A stretch of DNA of 21,232 nt from Bacteroidales bacterium UBA1458 (GCA_002325785.1 DCSU01000090.1:8035-29266); one strand, 5' to 3'; positions 1-8,150 are shown, numbered from the stretch's first letter. Translations and numbers: made by a program. Notes: a model not told the origin generated them from the letters alone.

Positions 1-576
1 TATCCTGTGGCTGTCGACAGTTGATGAACTGATGAAAAGCTGGTCGGCAATTTCCTGGTTCGTAAAACCGTCGGCAATTAGTTTTAATATCTCGCTTTCA
101 CGTCTTGTTATAAGCGGTTCAGAAGTTCCCGAAACCGAATGACCGTTCATAAGTTCCTTTACTCCCTGGCCGAAATAGCTGTTGCCTCCGGCTACCTGCC
201 TTATCCCTTCTGTAATATCCTTTATGTCGGAGGTTTTAAGTACAAAACCCATTACTCCTGCCTTTACCGCCAATTCAATAATATGGCGCTGGGCAAGGGA
301 TGTTACCACAAGAATCCTTATGTCAGGACACCTCGATCTGGCCTGGGAAGCAAACTCGATTCCTGTCATGTCAGGGAGATTTATATCGAGCAGTACAATG
401 TCAAACCGGTTGCCGTTCATGTATGAAAGTCCCTTGGCACCTGTGGCTGCATGAATACAGATTGTATCGTCAAACGTCTCGTTTATCAGTCTGAAAAGAC
501 TGTCGGAGACAATCGGATGATCCTCAACGATCAGAACTTTTCTGCTCAAAGCCGGAGTTTCGCCCGCCATGCTCAT
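1..576 (-). CDS. NarL/FixJ-family response regulator, 3' end cut by the window
   Basis: Cytoplasmic DNA-binding response regulator, partner of the adjacent histidine kinase. Reading from the ATG at 576, a receiver domain covers about residues 12-130. The acidic pair Glu18-Asp19 is present, the phosphoacceptor is Asp64 in a VLLDINLP context, a Thr/Ser follows in VVTS, and the conserved Lys lies in FVLK. A LuxR-type helix-turn-helix follows: LTxRE-like ITRRESEILKLIADG, then TNQEIADQLFISSSTVDSH. About 192 residues are visible, and roughly the last 20 of a typical 210-220-residue protein lie outside the window. The start overlaps the kinase stop as ATGA (573-576), so translation is probably coupled. 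A second ATG lies two codons later. The target sites are unknown, but the palindromes upstream of the kinase are good candidates. The family call is secure; the regulon is inference. Confidence 0.95.
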   Translation of the reverse strand, partial: MSMAGETPALSRKVLIVEDHPIVSDSLFRLINETFDDTICIHAATGAKGLSYMNGNRFDIVLLDINLPDMTGIEFASQARSRCPDIRILVVTSLAQRHIIELAVKAGVMGFVLKTSDIKDITEGIRQVAGGNSYFGQGVKELMNGHSVSGTSEPLITRRESEILKLIADGFTNQEIADQLFISSSTVDSHRI

Positions 577-2504
577 GGTATAATCATTTCAACAGTGATC
601 TCGGATCCCTGTCCGGGCTTACTCCAGATATCGAATTTCCCGTTCATCGCCGTCACCCTGTCACGAATATTTTCAATCCCCTTGCCCTTCCGCCCTTTTT
701 CCACCGCGGCAGCGTCAAACCCTTTGCCGTTATCAGTCACCTGGGCAAAAAGGCGTTTAGGTTCTGAAAATACCTGTACATTAATCTGTGTAGCCTCGGA
801 ATGCTTCAGAGCATTGTTCACAAGCTCCTGAACTATCCTGTACATTGTAAGTTCAACCTCTTTGGTGTACCGTATCTCGTCACCGAAGAACTGAAGCCCT
901 AGTGCCGGCTGCCCTCCAGGAGAAACCTCCGTGCAGAAATCCTCCAGGGCAGTCTGCAATCCGTAATGATTAAGTGTCTCCGGCATCATGTTGTGGGCGA
1001 TGCGCCTCAGTTCGCTGATGGAGGTGTCAAGCAAAGAAAGGGCATGGTTGAATGCATTGACGTTCTCGTGGGTGATAACAGCATTTTCCTTCATTGAAGA
1101 GAGATTAATTTTTATCCCTGACAACAGGCCGCCCAGACCGTCATGAAGATCACTGGCAAGCCTCGATCTTTCAGCTTCCTCGCCCTCCATGACAGACCTG
1201 GCAGCAAGGTAAAGCCTCTCCTTTTCAAGTTCGGCGATTTTCTTTTCCCTGATCTCGATGTTCTGGTCGGCAATTATTTTTTTCTTCCTTAAAAGCCTTA
1301 TGTAATAATTGATGGATAAACCAAGCAGGATAATAACCCCGGTCAGCAAATACAAAATATTGTTCCTCCGTCTTTTTTCAGCGGTGAGTCTCAGTATCTT
1401 GTTTTCCTTTACCTCACTCTGGTATTTGGTTTCCAGCTCAATGATCTGCCTCGATTTCTCGGAATTGTATACTGAATCCCGGATAGTCATGTACTTTATG
1501 TAATATTCATATGCGTTCTTAAAATCTCCGCTCGCATAGTAGGGCATTGCCAGAGCTTCGTACAGATACTGAATTCCGCCTGTGAGATTATGGTCCAGCC
1601 CGATTTTCTCCGACTCTTTAAAAGATTTAATCGACTTATCATAGTCCTTAAGTCTGTAGTAGGTTTTGCCCAGTGTATACAGGGCGCCCGACATTCCTTC
1701 AGGATCACTGATCTGCCTGTAAAAGTCAATTGATTTCCGGATATAGGCGAGGGCGGTTTCGGGCTGGTCCATCTGATTGTAAACAGAAGCGATGTTCTGG
1801 TTCCCGTTTGCAATCCCTCTTCCGTCTCCGGTTATGGAATACTGGTTGATTGACTGTTCAAAATAGTTGATGGCGGTTCTGAAATCGCTCAGCCTCTCTT
1901 CTTCATTCCTGGTTTCACAGAAATGCCTTGAACTGTGAAGAGACCCCAGATGACTCAGAACCCTGGCAATGGCGGGAGTGTCATGACGCGACTTATAGAT
2001 ATCGAGAGCTTTCTGATGGTAAGCCAGTGATTTATCAAAGACCTCCATATAATAATATACTAATCCCAGGTCATCATTGAGATCAGCAATCCTGACTTCA
2101 TCCTCTCTTGTTTCTTCAATTTTCAGGCTGTTAAGGTAACAGAGCATGGCTTCACGGTACATTTCACGACTGAGGAAATAGGCTCCCAGAGCCTGTGTTG
2201 AGCGTGAGACAAGACCCAAAGATCTGCCTGCAAGTACCAGGTCAAGCGCTTTCGTGATATGAAAAAGGGAAGAATCCGGATTGATACTCTGGTATCTCGA
2301 TGCTTCTGCCAGATAATGCAAAACAGAGATAGAATCTTTTTGACTGATTTCCCTGCTGATCTTAGCAGTCGCAAATTCGCCGTTCAGCATTTTGTCAATT
2401 GCCAGGCCGAGCGAATCGGCATTCTGAGCATCGGATTCACGTACAGTCAATAAACTGAATAATAATAATATAGAAATGCCATACTTCATCAGAACCCTTT
2501 TCAT
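573..2504 (-). CDS. TPR-containing sensor histidine kinase (HisKA_3 / HATPase type)
   Basis: Membrane kinase expected to sense a periplasmic cue and phosphorylate the downstream response regulator. Seen in the 643 residues: N-terminal signal peptide (about 1-26), TPR-like helical repeats (about 55-345), one membrane segment (about 382-401), a coiled coil (about 403-445), and a HisKA_3 dimerisation domain with the phosphoacceptor His453 in SDLHDGLGG. The ATPase domain has an N box with LVNNALKH (Asn563/Asn564), a G1 box DNGKGFD (591-597) and a G2 box GKGIENIR (607-614). All catalytic boxes are present, so it should be active. The domain order is the common Bacteroidota TPR kinase paired with a NarL-type regulator. 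The start at 2504 lies only about 10 nt after the predicted transcription start. Met6 (2489) is an alternative start and would also leave a signal peptide. The ligand is unknown. Confidence 0.95.
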   Translation of the reverse strand: MKRVLMKYGISILLLFSLLTVRESDAQNADSLGLAIDKMLNGEFATAKISREISQKDSISVLHYLAEASRYQSINPDSSLFHITKALDLVLAGRSLGLVSRSTQALGAYFLSREMYREAMLCYLNSLKIEETREDEVRIADLNDDLGLVYYYMEVFDKSLAYHQKALDIYKSRHDTPAIARVLSHLGSLHSSRHFCETRNEEERLSDFRTAINYFEQSINQYSITGDGRGIANGNQNIASVYNQMDQPETALAYIRKSIDFYRQISDPEGMSGALYTLGKTYYRLKDYDKSIKSFKESEKIGLDHNLTGGIQYLYEALAMPYYASGDFKNAYEYYIKYMTIRDSVYNSEKSRQIIELETKYQSEVKENKILRLTAEKRRRNNILYLLTGVIILLGLSINYYIRLLRKKKIIADQNIEIREKKIAELEKERLYLAARSVMEGEEAERSRLASDLHDGLGGLLSGIKINLSSMKENAVITHENVNAFNHALSLLDTSISELRRIAHNMMPETLNHYGLQTALEDFCTEVSPGGQPALGLQFFGDEIRYTKEVELTMYRIVQELVNNALKHSEATQINVQVFSEPKRLFAQVTDNGKGFDAAAVEKGRKGKGIENIRDRVTAMNGKFDIWSKPGQGSEITVEMIIP

Positions 2505-2520
2505 GGATTATTATATCATA

Positions 2521-2528
2521 CAAACCTA
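2521..2528 (-). promoter_or_regulatory. Predicted -7 promoter box of the kinase-regulator operon
   Basis: On the minus strand this reads TAGGTTTG, a full match to the Bacteroidota -7 consensus TAnnTTTG. No good -33 TTTG is seen 19-21 bp upstream. Instead, an ATCCCC-N6-GGGGAT-like palindrome lies 21 bp upstream, as expected for an activator-dependent promoter. Transcription would start near 2515, leaving a leader of about 10 nt. Confidence 0.5.
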
Positions 2529-2549
2529 ATTAATATTCATTTACCTCTC

Positions 2550-2567
2550 TTCCCCTTTTTCGGGGAT
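2550..2567. promoter_or_regulatory. Palindromic candidate operator 1 (kinase side)
   Basis: Plus strand TTCCCC-TTTTTC-GGGGAT, an 18-bp dyad with one mismatch in its outer pairs. It is 21 bp from the TAGGTTTG box facing left. Together with the second dyad at 2641-2658 it also forms a roughly 20-bp inverted repeat, with 91 bp between the dyad centres. Isolated half-sites lie between the two: GGGGAA at 2599-2604 and GGGGAT at 2614-2619. A regulator-binding site is inferred from symmetry and position; no known motif name is claimed. Confidence 0.5.
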
Positions 2568-2640
2568 ATTTCAGTTTGCAAGGGGTGAATGGGTTTTAGG
2601 GGAATGCCTGTCAGGGGATTGGATGGCCGCCTGAGTAAAT

Positions 2641-2658
2641 ATCCCCAAAAAAGGGGAT
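2641..2658. promoter_or_regulatory. Palindromic candidate operator 2 (accessory-cluster side)
   Basis: Plus strand ATCCCC-AAAAAA-GGGGAT, with perfect 6-bp arms around six A. It ends 21 bp before the TATGTTTA box facing right, exactly mirroring the distance at operator 1. The A-tract spacer would favour a bent site bound by a dimer. The bound protein is inferred to be the neighbouring response regulator. Confidence 0.55.
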
Positions 2659-2679
2659 AATCGGCTTAATTATTCTGCG

Positions 2680-2687
2680 TATGTTTA
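2680..2687 (+). promoter_or_regulatory. Predicted -7 promoter box of the accessory cluster
   Basis: TATGTTTA differs from TAnnTTTG only in the last base. No clear -33 element is seen; the perfect palindrome at 2641-2658 occupies the expected activator position. The predicted transcription start is near 2693, giving a leader of about 40 nt before the ATG at 2734. Confidence 0.4.
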
Positions 2688-2733
2688 CTATACCAAACAG
2701 CCCATCGTTTTCACAAACTAAAAATCAGGTAAA

Positions 2734-4044
2734 ATGAACTCAGCTATTAAAATCATGATTGCAGTTGTCTTTCTGCTCAGTCTTTCAGTGACGGCCACCG
2801 CACAGATAAAGCTCAAGGACAAGGTCAAAAAAGTGGAAAACAGTGTTGACAACAGAACCGACCAGGGATTAGAAAGAGGTCTTGACGCTATCCAGAGCGG
2901 GTTAGGCAAAGCCCTGAAGAAAAAAGACAAAACCGACGAAGCCCAGCAGGGCGGGGAAAATCAGGGTGATGCAGGTGTCTCATATCAGACGGATCAGGCT
3001 GCAATGGGAGATCAGGCCCCGCAGCAGGAGCAGACATCGCTTCAGGCTTATTCTAAGTATGATTTCATCCCGGGAGAGAAAGTGATTTTTTATGAGGACT
3101 TCAGCCAGGATGCTGTAGGTGATTTCCCGGCCCTGTGGAACACCAACGGGTCGGCGGAAGTTGTAACCACCAATCTTTATCCGGGGAACTGGATGAAATT
3201 CGTCGGCACTCATTGTGTATGGACCGACGAGCTTTTAAAACTCCCTGACAACTATACAATAGAATTTGATGTAATTCCCATTACAGGTGAAGAGGGAGGC
3301 ATGGGCGGATACTATTTCAGGCTCTACCAGTGTATCAACGAAAGATCGTGGGATGGTGGCGCCGTTCCAGGCAAGGCAGGGTTTAACTTCGCGGTTGAAT
3401 ATACCGGCAGGCCGAATTACCGGACCTATATTAACGGTATTGAAGACGATTTAGGATTGACAGGTTATATAAACGATGACGATCTGAAGCAGAAGCAGGA
3501 CCAGAAGTATCATATTGCTGTCTGGGTCCAGAAATCAAGGGTACGCCTGTACCAGGAGCAGAATAAGATCATAGATCTGCCGAAAGCATTCCCGGTAGCC
3601 AGTGTGAAAATGGACCGGATCAGGTTCGAATACGGTGCTGCAATGATATCCAACATACGGATTGCAGTGGGTGCACCCGATATGCGCAATAAACTGATGA
3701 CTGAAGGCAAACTTGTGACTTATGGCATCTATTTCGATGTAAATAAGGATGTTGTAAAGCCCGAATCTTACGGAACCCTCAAGGAGATTGCCGCAATCCT
3801 CAATGAAGTCCCTGATGTACAGGTCAAAATTGTAGGTCATACAGATGCTGACGGGGCTGATGTAGCAAACCTTGATCTTTCACAGAGGCGTGCCGCCTCG
3901 GTCAAAACCGAACTGGTCAATTCCTTCGGAGTGAACGGCGATCGGCTTGTAACTGACGGAATGGGTGAAACCCAGCCCGTAGCGCCCAATGATTCCCCGG
4001 CCAATAAAGCACTTAACCGCAGGGTGGAATTCATAAAACTGTAA
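2734..4044 (+). CDS. Exported OmpA-family protein with a central beta-sandwich-like region
   Basis: Cell-envelope protein anchored to peptidoglycan by a C-terminal OmpA domain. Seen in the 436 residues: a signal peptide ending in an Ala-Gln cleavage site (about 24), a charged Lys/Gln/Glu-rich stretch (25-105), a Trp/Tyr/Gly-rich region that looks like a concanavalin-type beta-sandwich (about 115-315), then the OmpA-like domain (about 330-436). That domain carries GHTDADG with Asp371 and LSQRRA with Arg386, the positions that normally bind the diaminopimelate of peptidoglycan, and ends in NRRVEFIKL. It is the first gene right of the divergent promoter and probably leads the cluster. The OmpA call is firm. 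The function of the middle region is unknown; carbohydrate or protein binding is a guess from fold appearance. Confidence 0.9.
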   Translation: MNSAIKIMIAVVFLLSLSVTATAQIKLKDKVKKVENSVDNRTDQGLERGLDAIQSGLGKALKKKDKTDEAQQGGENQGDAGVSYQTDQAAMGDQAPQQEQTSLQAYSKYDFIPGEKVIFYEDFSQDAVGDFPALWNTNGSAEVVTTNLYPGNWMKFVGTHCVWTDELLKLPDNYTIEFDVIPITGEEGGMGGYYFRLYQCINERSWDGGAVPGKAGFNFAVEYTGRPNYRTYINGIEDDLGLTGYINDDDLKQKQDQKYHIAVWVQKSRVRLYQEQNKIIDLPKAFPVASVKMDRIRFEYGAAMISNIRIAVGAPDMRNKLMTEGKLVTYGIYFDVNKDVVKPESYGTLKEIAAILNEVPDVQVKIVGHTDADGADVANLDLSQRRAASVKTELVNSFGVNGDRLVTDGMGETQPVAPNDSPANKALNRRVEFIKL

Positions 4045-4114
4045 TGGTTTGAAAATAAAAAAGTAATCATTCTGAATAAAATATATTATGGATAAAACCT
4101 GAAAATCCAAAATA

Positions 4115-5182
4115 ATGAACAAAAAATTAACGGTTTTAATTCTGCTGAGCATGGTGTGTTTCAGCGGATTTTCACAGGGCGCCAATCCCCTTGTTAATAA
4201 AAGCCAGGGAATCTTCAAGGTAAAAACTATTGAAGAAATGGCGAAGAATGAGATAAAGCTTACAGTAAGAGGGAAAGCCGCATTTGTAAAAGCCAAAGAA
4301 GAATTCAGGAATGTTAAGAATCCAAAATTTCAAATCGCACCCAATGAACAGTTGAATCAGGATCCGAAAGAATTGCTGGGAATATGGGAAAAACCGGATT
4401 TAAATATTGCTGTTCGGAGAAACGAAGAGAACAGGAACAATGAAAAAGCGATCAAGAACAGTATGATAGCTGCAGGTATAGATGTTTCAGGTATGGATTT
4501 AAGCTACTCACGACCCGTAAAAACCCAGGAACTTCTCGATTCGTGGAACACAAGAATTCTTACCCCTGTGAAAAACCAGGGCACTTGTGGAAGTTGCTGG
4601 GCATTTGCAGCTGCCGCGGCTTATGAGCATGGTTATTTAAAATTCTTCAGAGGCTTACTTGATATATCGGAACAGGATATTGTAGTCTGCGGTGTTACAA
4701 GTGAAGGACGTGATTGTGGTGACTGCTGGTATGGCGGGCAAACTTACCGGGCCTTTGATTATATGGATACGAAGGGTACTTTGTTGGAGAAAGACTTCCC
4801 CTACGGATCAGATGGTACGTGTCCGGATAAAATTAGATATGACGGCGTTTGGACTTGGGGATTCGTATATCCCGGGCGGTTTCCTACTGTGAATGAAATA
4901 AAAAAGTATGTAGACTATTATGGCTCCGTTGCTACCTATATGAAAGCCGAAATCAGTTCTTTTATAAGTTACGGGGGCGGTGTCTATAACGGTTATCCAA
5001 GTAATTCAGGCAACGATTGTGACCATGCTGTTATTATCGTCGGCTGGAATGAAGCCATGAAGGCCTGGATCATTAAGAATTCCTGGGGCGAAAACTGGGG
5101 ACCTTATGGTGGTTACGCTTACGTTGGGTATGATCAATGTAACATCGGGAAATATGTTATGTGGATTTTGCCTAAGTTTTAA
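4115..5182 (+). CDS. Secreted papain-family (C1) cysteine peptidase
   Basis: Endopeptidase exported with an N-terminal prodomain. Seen in the 355 residues: a signal peptide (about 1-21), a Lys/Glu-rich proregion (22-140), then a mature domain starting near the segment LLDSWNTRILTPVKNQG. All four papain active-site positions are visible: oxyanion Gln155, nucleophile Cys161 in GSCWAF, His304 in CDHAVIIVGW, and Asn322 in IKNSWGENWG. Paired cysteines elsewhere (192, 201, 204, 236, 302, 342) fit disulfides in an extracytoplasmic enzyme. It lies 70 bp after the OmpA gene and 58 bp before a chagasin-like inhibitor gene, which strongly suggests a protease-inhibitor pair. No type IX C-terminal sorting domain is visible, so final export beyond the periplasm is unproven. 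Family call very secure; substrate unknown. Confidence 0.95.
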   Translation: MNKKLTVLILLSMVCFSGFSQGANPLVNKSQGIFKVKTIEEMAKNEIKLTVRGKAAFVKAKEEFRNVKNPKFQIAPNEQLNQDPKELLGIWEKPDLNIAVRRNEENRNNEKAIKNSMIAAGIDVSGMDLSYSRPVKTQELLDSWNTRILTPVKNQGTCGSCWAFAAAAAYEHGYLKFFRGLLDISEQDIVVCGVTSEGRDCGDCWYGGQTYRAFDYMDTKGTLLEKDFPYGSDGTCPDKIRYDGVWTWGFVYPGRFPTVNEIKKYVDYYGSVATYMKAEISSFISYGGGVYNGYPSNSGNDCDHAVIIVGWNEAMKAWIIKNSWGENWGPYGGYAYVGYDQCNIGKYVMWILPKF

Positions 5183-5240
5183 ATTCTTCTGAATAGAAAG
5201 CTTTTGCATAATTACTTCAACCTTGTTAATATACTTGAAA

Positions 5241-5663
5241 ATGATAATGCACCTTATTCAAAAGTATGGAATTATCTGGCTTTCATTCTTAATGATAGCA
5301 TGTAACGCTAATAAGGGCAAATCTGTAAATCAGGTATCAACAATGAGAGATACCCTCATATTCACGGGCTGCCAGGAAGAGATAACCTTAAAAACCGGTT
5401 CGGTATTTGAAATTAAACTGGAAGCTGTTAAAGGAACCGGATATCAGTGGTTGTTGAAAGAGCCCTGTCTGCTTTTAGAGCAGATTGAAAATGATGTAAT
5501 ATGCTATTCCCCGGAAAGAGAAAATACACCTGGTCAGAAATGTTATCAGGTCCTTCAGTTTAAAGCCCTTAAAAAAGGTGAAGGGATCATTCAGCTTGAA
5601 TATAAAAGAACATTTGAGAAAGGAATTGAAAAGAGCTGCTCCACAAAAATTGTTGTAGAATAA
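5241..5663 (+). CDS. Chagasin-like (I42) cysteine-peptidase inhibitor, probable lipoprotein
   Basis: Expected to block papain-family proteases by inserting three loops into the active-site cleft. From the ATG at 5241 the protein has 140 residues. A hydrophobic leader ends in a lipobox-like LMIAC (Cys21; Met at -3 is not ideal), so lipid anchoring is probable but not certain. The three chagasin loops can be aligned: GTGYQW (65-70) for the NPTTGY loop, NTPGQ (95-99) followed by LQFKAL for the GxxG loop, and YKRTFE (121-126) for the RPW loop. The loops are diverged (Lys-Gly for Asn-Pro; Thr-Phe for Pro-Trp). It follows the papain-like gene directly. A TTG 18 bp upstream also opens the frame, but ATG 5241 or 5247 gives a cleaner signal peptide. 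Family call is from motifs alone. Confidence 0.8.
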   Translation: MIMHLIQKYGIIWLSFLMIACNANKGKSVNQVSTMRDTLIFTGCQEEITLKTGSVFEIKLEAVKGTGYQWLLKEPCLLLEQIENDVICYSPERENTPGQKCYQVLQFKALKKGEGIIQLEYKRTFEKGIEKSCSTKIVVE

Positions 5664-5712
5664 ATCCATTCCAGGAGCGGCTCTCCGCTAAAATATCTGA
5701 CGACATTAAAAA

Positions 5713-6177
5713 ATGAAAAGAAAAGCAAACCTATTCCTGGTGGCGTTCCTGGTTTCAGCTATGACCAGCGCCTCTGCCCAGAATCCGGTATTAAAAAAAA
5801 CTGTTGAGCCAGCGGTTAAAAGCAAAATTGACAACCCTGCTGCAATAGACAAGGATATCTCTTCCAAACTAAACACCATTACTGTTAACACAATACTTAT
5901 AAGTAACATATCCACTGAAAGCGCATGGTGTACTTATAGCTATAAATCTGAGGCCACAGTGGTTCAGCACGGTATCTGCGTCAGTAAGGGACCTTCCCCA
6001 ACAATTCAGAATACAAAATTCTTTCCCAAGGGAGATCCGGGACCAGAATTCGGTGTTGAAATTACAGGATTATCACCTAATTTAAAGTATTATGTGAGAG
6101 CGTTTGCCAAAAACAGCTCCGGAGCTGTCTTCTATGGCAATGAACTGGTTTTTACAACATTAACACCTAAGAAATAG
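5713..6177 (+). CDS. Small exported protein with one FN3-like domain
   Basis: A 154-residue secreted protein. A signal peptide ends at an Ala-Gln site (about 23). A short linker rich in Lys, Val and Pro follows, then one domain (about 55-150) of the fibronectin-III-like type often repeated in Bacteroidota surface proteins. Its hallmarks are visible: HGICVSKGPSPTI, ITGLSPNLKYYVRAFAKNSSG and YGNELVFTT. Such domains usually serve as spacers or binding modules in long proteins; a stand-alone copy is less common. It starts 49 bp after the inhibitor gene and ends 3 bp before the next ATG, so it is very likely in one transcript with the following gene. No catalytic residues are apparent. Role unknown. 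Confidence 0.85.
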   Translation: MKRKANLFLVAFLVSAMTSASAQNPVLKKTVEPAVKSKIDNPAAIDKDISSKLNTITVNTILISNISTESAWCTYSYKSEATVVQHGICVSKGPSPTIQNTKFFPKGDPGPEFGVEITGLSPNLKYYVRAFAKNSSGAVFYGNELVFTTLTPKK

Positions 6178-6180
6178 ACC

Positions 6181-7176
6181 ATGAAAAAGATTATGTTTTT
6201 CCTGATTGCTGTCACCGTAACCCTATCAGCAGGTGCACAGAATATAAGCAACGGATATTTGATGAAGATCCCTGCGCTGCCTGCAGATTCCTGCAATGTA
6301 ACCCGGGCAGGGGTTGAGCGTTTCACCCAACAGGTCAGCGCCCTTGCAGGACAACTTAAAGATGAAATTGATACCCTTAACAGGACGGTAAACAGGCATA
6401 TAAAAGCGAATGAAGGCTCCGCTCAGGAAAGGGCCATGAAACAAATGTCGCAGCAATACGGAATGTCCCAGGCAGACATTGAAAAAATGAAAAACTCCAA
6501 GAACATGACTGCGGAAGAAAAGCAGGCATTTGCGAACAAGATGATGTCACAGCAAACCAATATGACTGTGGATGAAGCGAAAAACCTGGGGAAGATGAGT
6601 GAGGCTGGAAGAAAGGCTTATGCCGAAGCATATGTAACCGAAGCGATGGCGACCAGCCAGGCTGATCCCAAACAACAGGCACAAAATGATGCTTTAAAAA
6701 GCCAGTATTACCTGGTCAATTCACAGCAGGCTACAGTCAAAAAGTTGTCTGCCATAGAACAGAATATTTCTGCGCTCTACTCCCCTATTGAAGCTGATCC
6801 GGAGCGTCAGAAAATGCTCGACAGAATTGGACAGTGGAATAATAAGATAATGTCAATGACCGGAATCGACTACGGACAGGGAAAAGAAATGGATTCTCTT
6901 GCAGTACTTATTAAAAATGAACAAATAGCATACTGCAACAAATTCACCCCCAGGTACCGTGCAGCCCTCAGAAAGCATCTGGAACTTTTAAAGACCTCAA
7001 TGCCTGATTATCAGAGTCTGGGGAAAATTACAGCAGAAGTAACCAAAGTTCAGACGGGTATCGAAATGCCTGCAGGAGGCACGGAGATTCCGGCCCTGAA
7101 AGCTATAGACGCTTATCTGAATGCGCTTCAGGATGCCTTTGATTACAATCTGTACTTTCCTGAAGATGAAAATTAG
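6181..7176 (+). CDS. Exported helical protein of unknown function
   Basis: I do not recognise this family. The 331 residues begin with a clear signal peptide ending in Gly-Ala-Gln (about 20). The rest is mostly helical, rich in Gln, Met, Lys and Ala, with coiled-coil-like stretches at about 43-80 and 180-290. A Met/Gln-rich segment (about 85-145) contains MSQQ or MMSQQ twice and resembles a flexible or aggregation-prone linker. Only two cysteines remain in the mature part (38 and 252). The start codon is 3 bp after the previous stop, implying coupled translation with the FN3-like gene. A periplasmic or surface scaffold is possible, but the sequence alone does not show a function. Confidence 0.8.
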   Translation: MKKIMFFLIAVTVTLSAGAQNISNGYLMKIPALPADSCNVTRAGVERFTQQVSALAGQLKDEIDTLNRTVNRHIKANEGSAQERAMKQMSQQYGMSQADIEKMKNSKNMTAEEKQAFANKMMSQQTNMTVDEAKNLGKMSEAGRKAYAEAYVTEAMATSQADPKQQAQNDALKSQYYLVNSQQATVKKLSAIEQNISALYSPIEADPERQKMLDRIGQWNNKIMSMTGIDYGQGKEMDSLAVLIKNEQIAYCNKFTPRYRAALRKHLELLKTSMPDYQSLGKITAEVTKVQTGIEMPAGGTEIPALKAIDAYLNALQDAFDYNLYFPEDEN

Positions 7177-7226
7177 TCGACGATCTCTGATCGGTTTTAC
7201 CAAATATTGAATTAAAAAGTAGTTGC

Positions 7227-8150
7227 ATGCGATATGTGCTGATGGTACTGATGTTGTGCCTTGCTGCCCTTGTCAGCGCCCAGAACACCCAGTCGTCCGA
7301 CCAGATTCGGCAGCGGATGGCCAAAATCAGGCAAACCACCAACTGGGATGACCCTGCCGCTGCACAAAAGGCTAATGAAGAAATCCGCAATCTGGCAAAA
7401 CAGCTGATGTCCGGAGGAAATCAGCAGTTCGGATCAGGAACAGGTTCAGCATCGGGATCAGCTAAACAGAGCGGGCAGAATACCTCGAATGACGGTGAGC
7501 AACTGGCGGAGATCAACCAGAATATGGCTCAGCAAAAGATGGATATCTTAAGCCAGATATGGAAGGCTGCTGCCAGTGGTGAGGGTGCCGACATTCTTCT
7601 GGCCGAACCTCTGAGGGAAGTGATCGTTAACGAATACAAGGAAGAAGACAACCGGCAGCCAATCGGATTCGTCGCTGAAGAATTGGAAGTCCTGGTAATT
7701 GACGTATCAATGAGAGGCATTCAGGTAGTAATAGACATAATGCCTCTATACAAATCGGTAAAGACCCTTGTGATAACAAACAGTCAGAGCCCTGTGCCGG
7801 TTGACCTGACTGAAATACTTAAGAACGCTGCTGATTATCCTCTGGATGAGCTGTATATAGTTAACCTCGGGATCTACGTAACAAAACTCCCGCAGGAGGT
7901 ATCTCAGTTTAGAAACCTCAAGACACTCGGCATCTTCAATAACAGTCTGACTTCGTTGCCTGAGGCGATGAAAAACCTGTCAGGACTGAAAAGACTGTAT
8001 GCCGACAATAATCCTCTGAGGACAACTTTCCCTGCACTTAATGCACTGAGAAATCTTGAAGAGCTGGGATTACTAAATACCGAAGTGCCGGATTCTGAAA
8101 TTACCATGATTGAGAACATGTACCCTGCCTGCAAAGTAAATTCAAGATGA
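7227..8150 (+). CDS. Exported leucine-rich-repeat protein
   Basis: A 307-residue protein with a signal peptide ending in Ser-Ala-Gln (about 19). A Ser/Gly/Gln-rich low-complexity region follows (about 60-92), then a mixed alpha/beta part (93-200). The C-terminal leucine-rich repeats (about 205-295) include LKTLGIFNNSLTSLPEAM and LKRLYADNNPL, which fit the bacterial LxxLxLxxNxLxxLP pattern over three to four turns. LRR arrays generally bind protein ligands; the ligand here is unknown. The stop codon overlaps the start of the next gene as ATGA (8147-8150), so the two products are probably made together and may interact. The N-terminal Gln-rich style resembles that of the preceding helical protein. 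LRR call good; role inferred only. Confidence 0.85.
   Translation: MRYVLMVLMLCLAALVSAQNTQSSDQIRQRMAKIRQTTNWDDPAAAQKANEEIRNLAKQLMSGGNQQFGSGTGSASGSAKQSGQNTSNDGEQLAEINQNMAQQKMDILSQIWKAAASGEGADILLAEPLREVIVNEYKEEDNRQPIGFVAEELEVLVIDVSMRGIQVVIDIMPLYKSVKTLVITNSQSPVPVDLTEILKNAADYPLDELYIVNLGIYVTKLPQEVSQFRNLKTLGIFNNSLTSLPEAMKNLSGLKRLYADNNPLRTTFPALNALRNLEELGLLNTEVPDSEITMIENMYPACKVNSR

Noticed and set aside
5223..5663. Inhibitor gene starting at TTG 5223
   Set aside because: ATG codons at 5241 and 5247 give a cleaner lipoprotein-like signal sequence. A TTG start is not needed.
5676..5689. Hairpin AGCGG-CTCT-CCGCT after the inhibitor gene as a terminator
   Set aside because: The stem is only 5 bp and no T-run follows. 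Genes continue on the same strand at short spacing.
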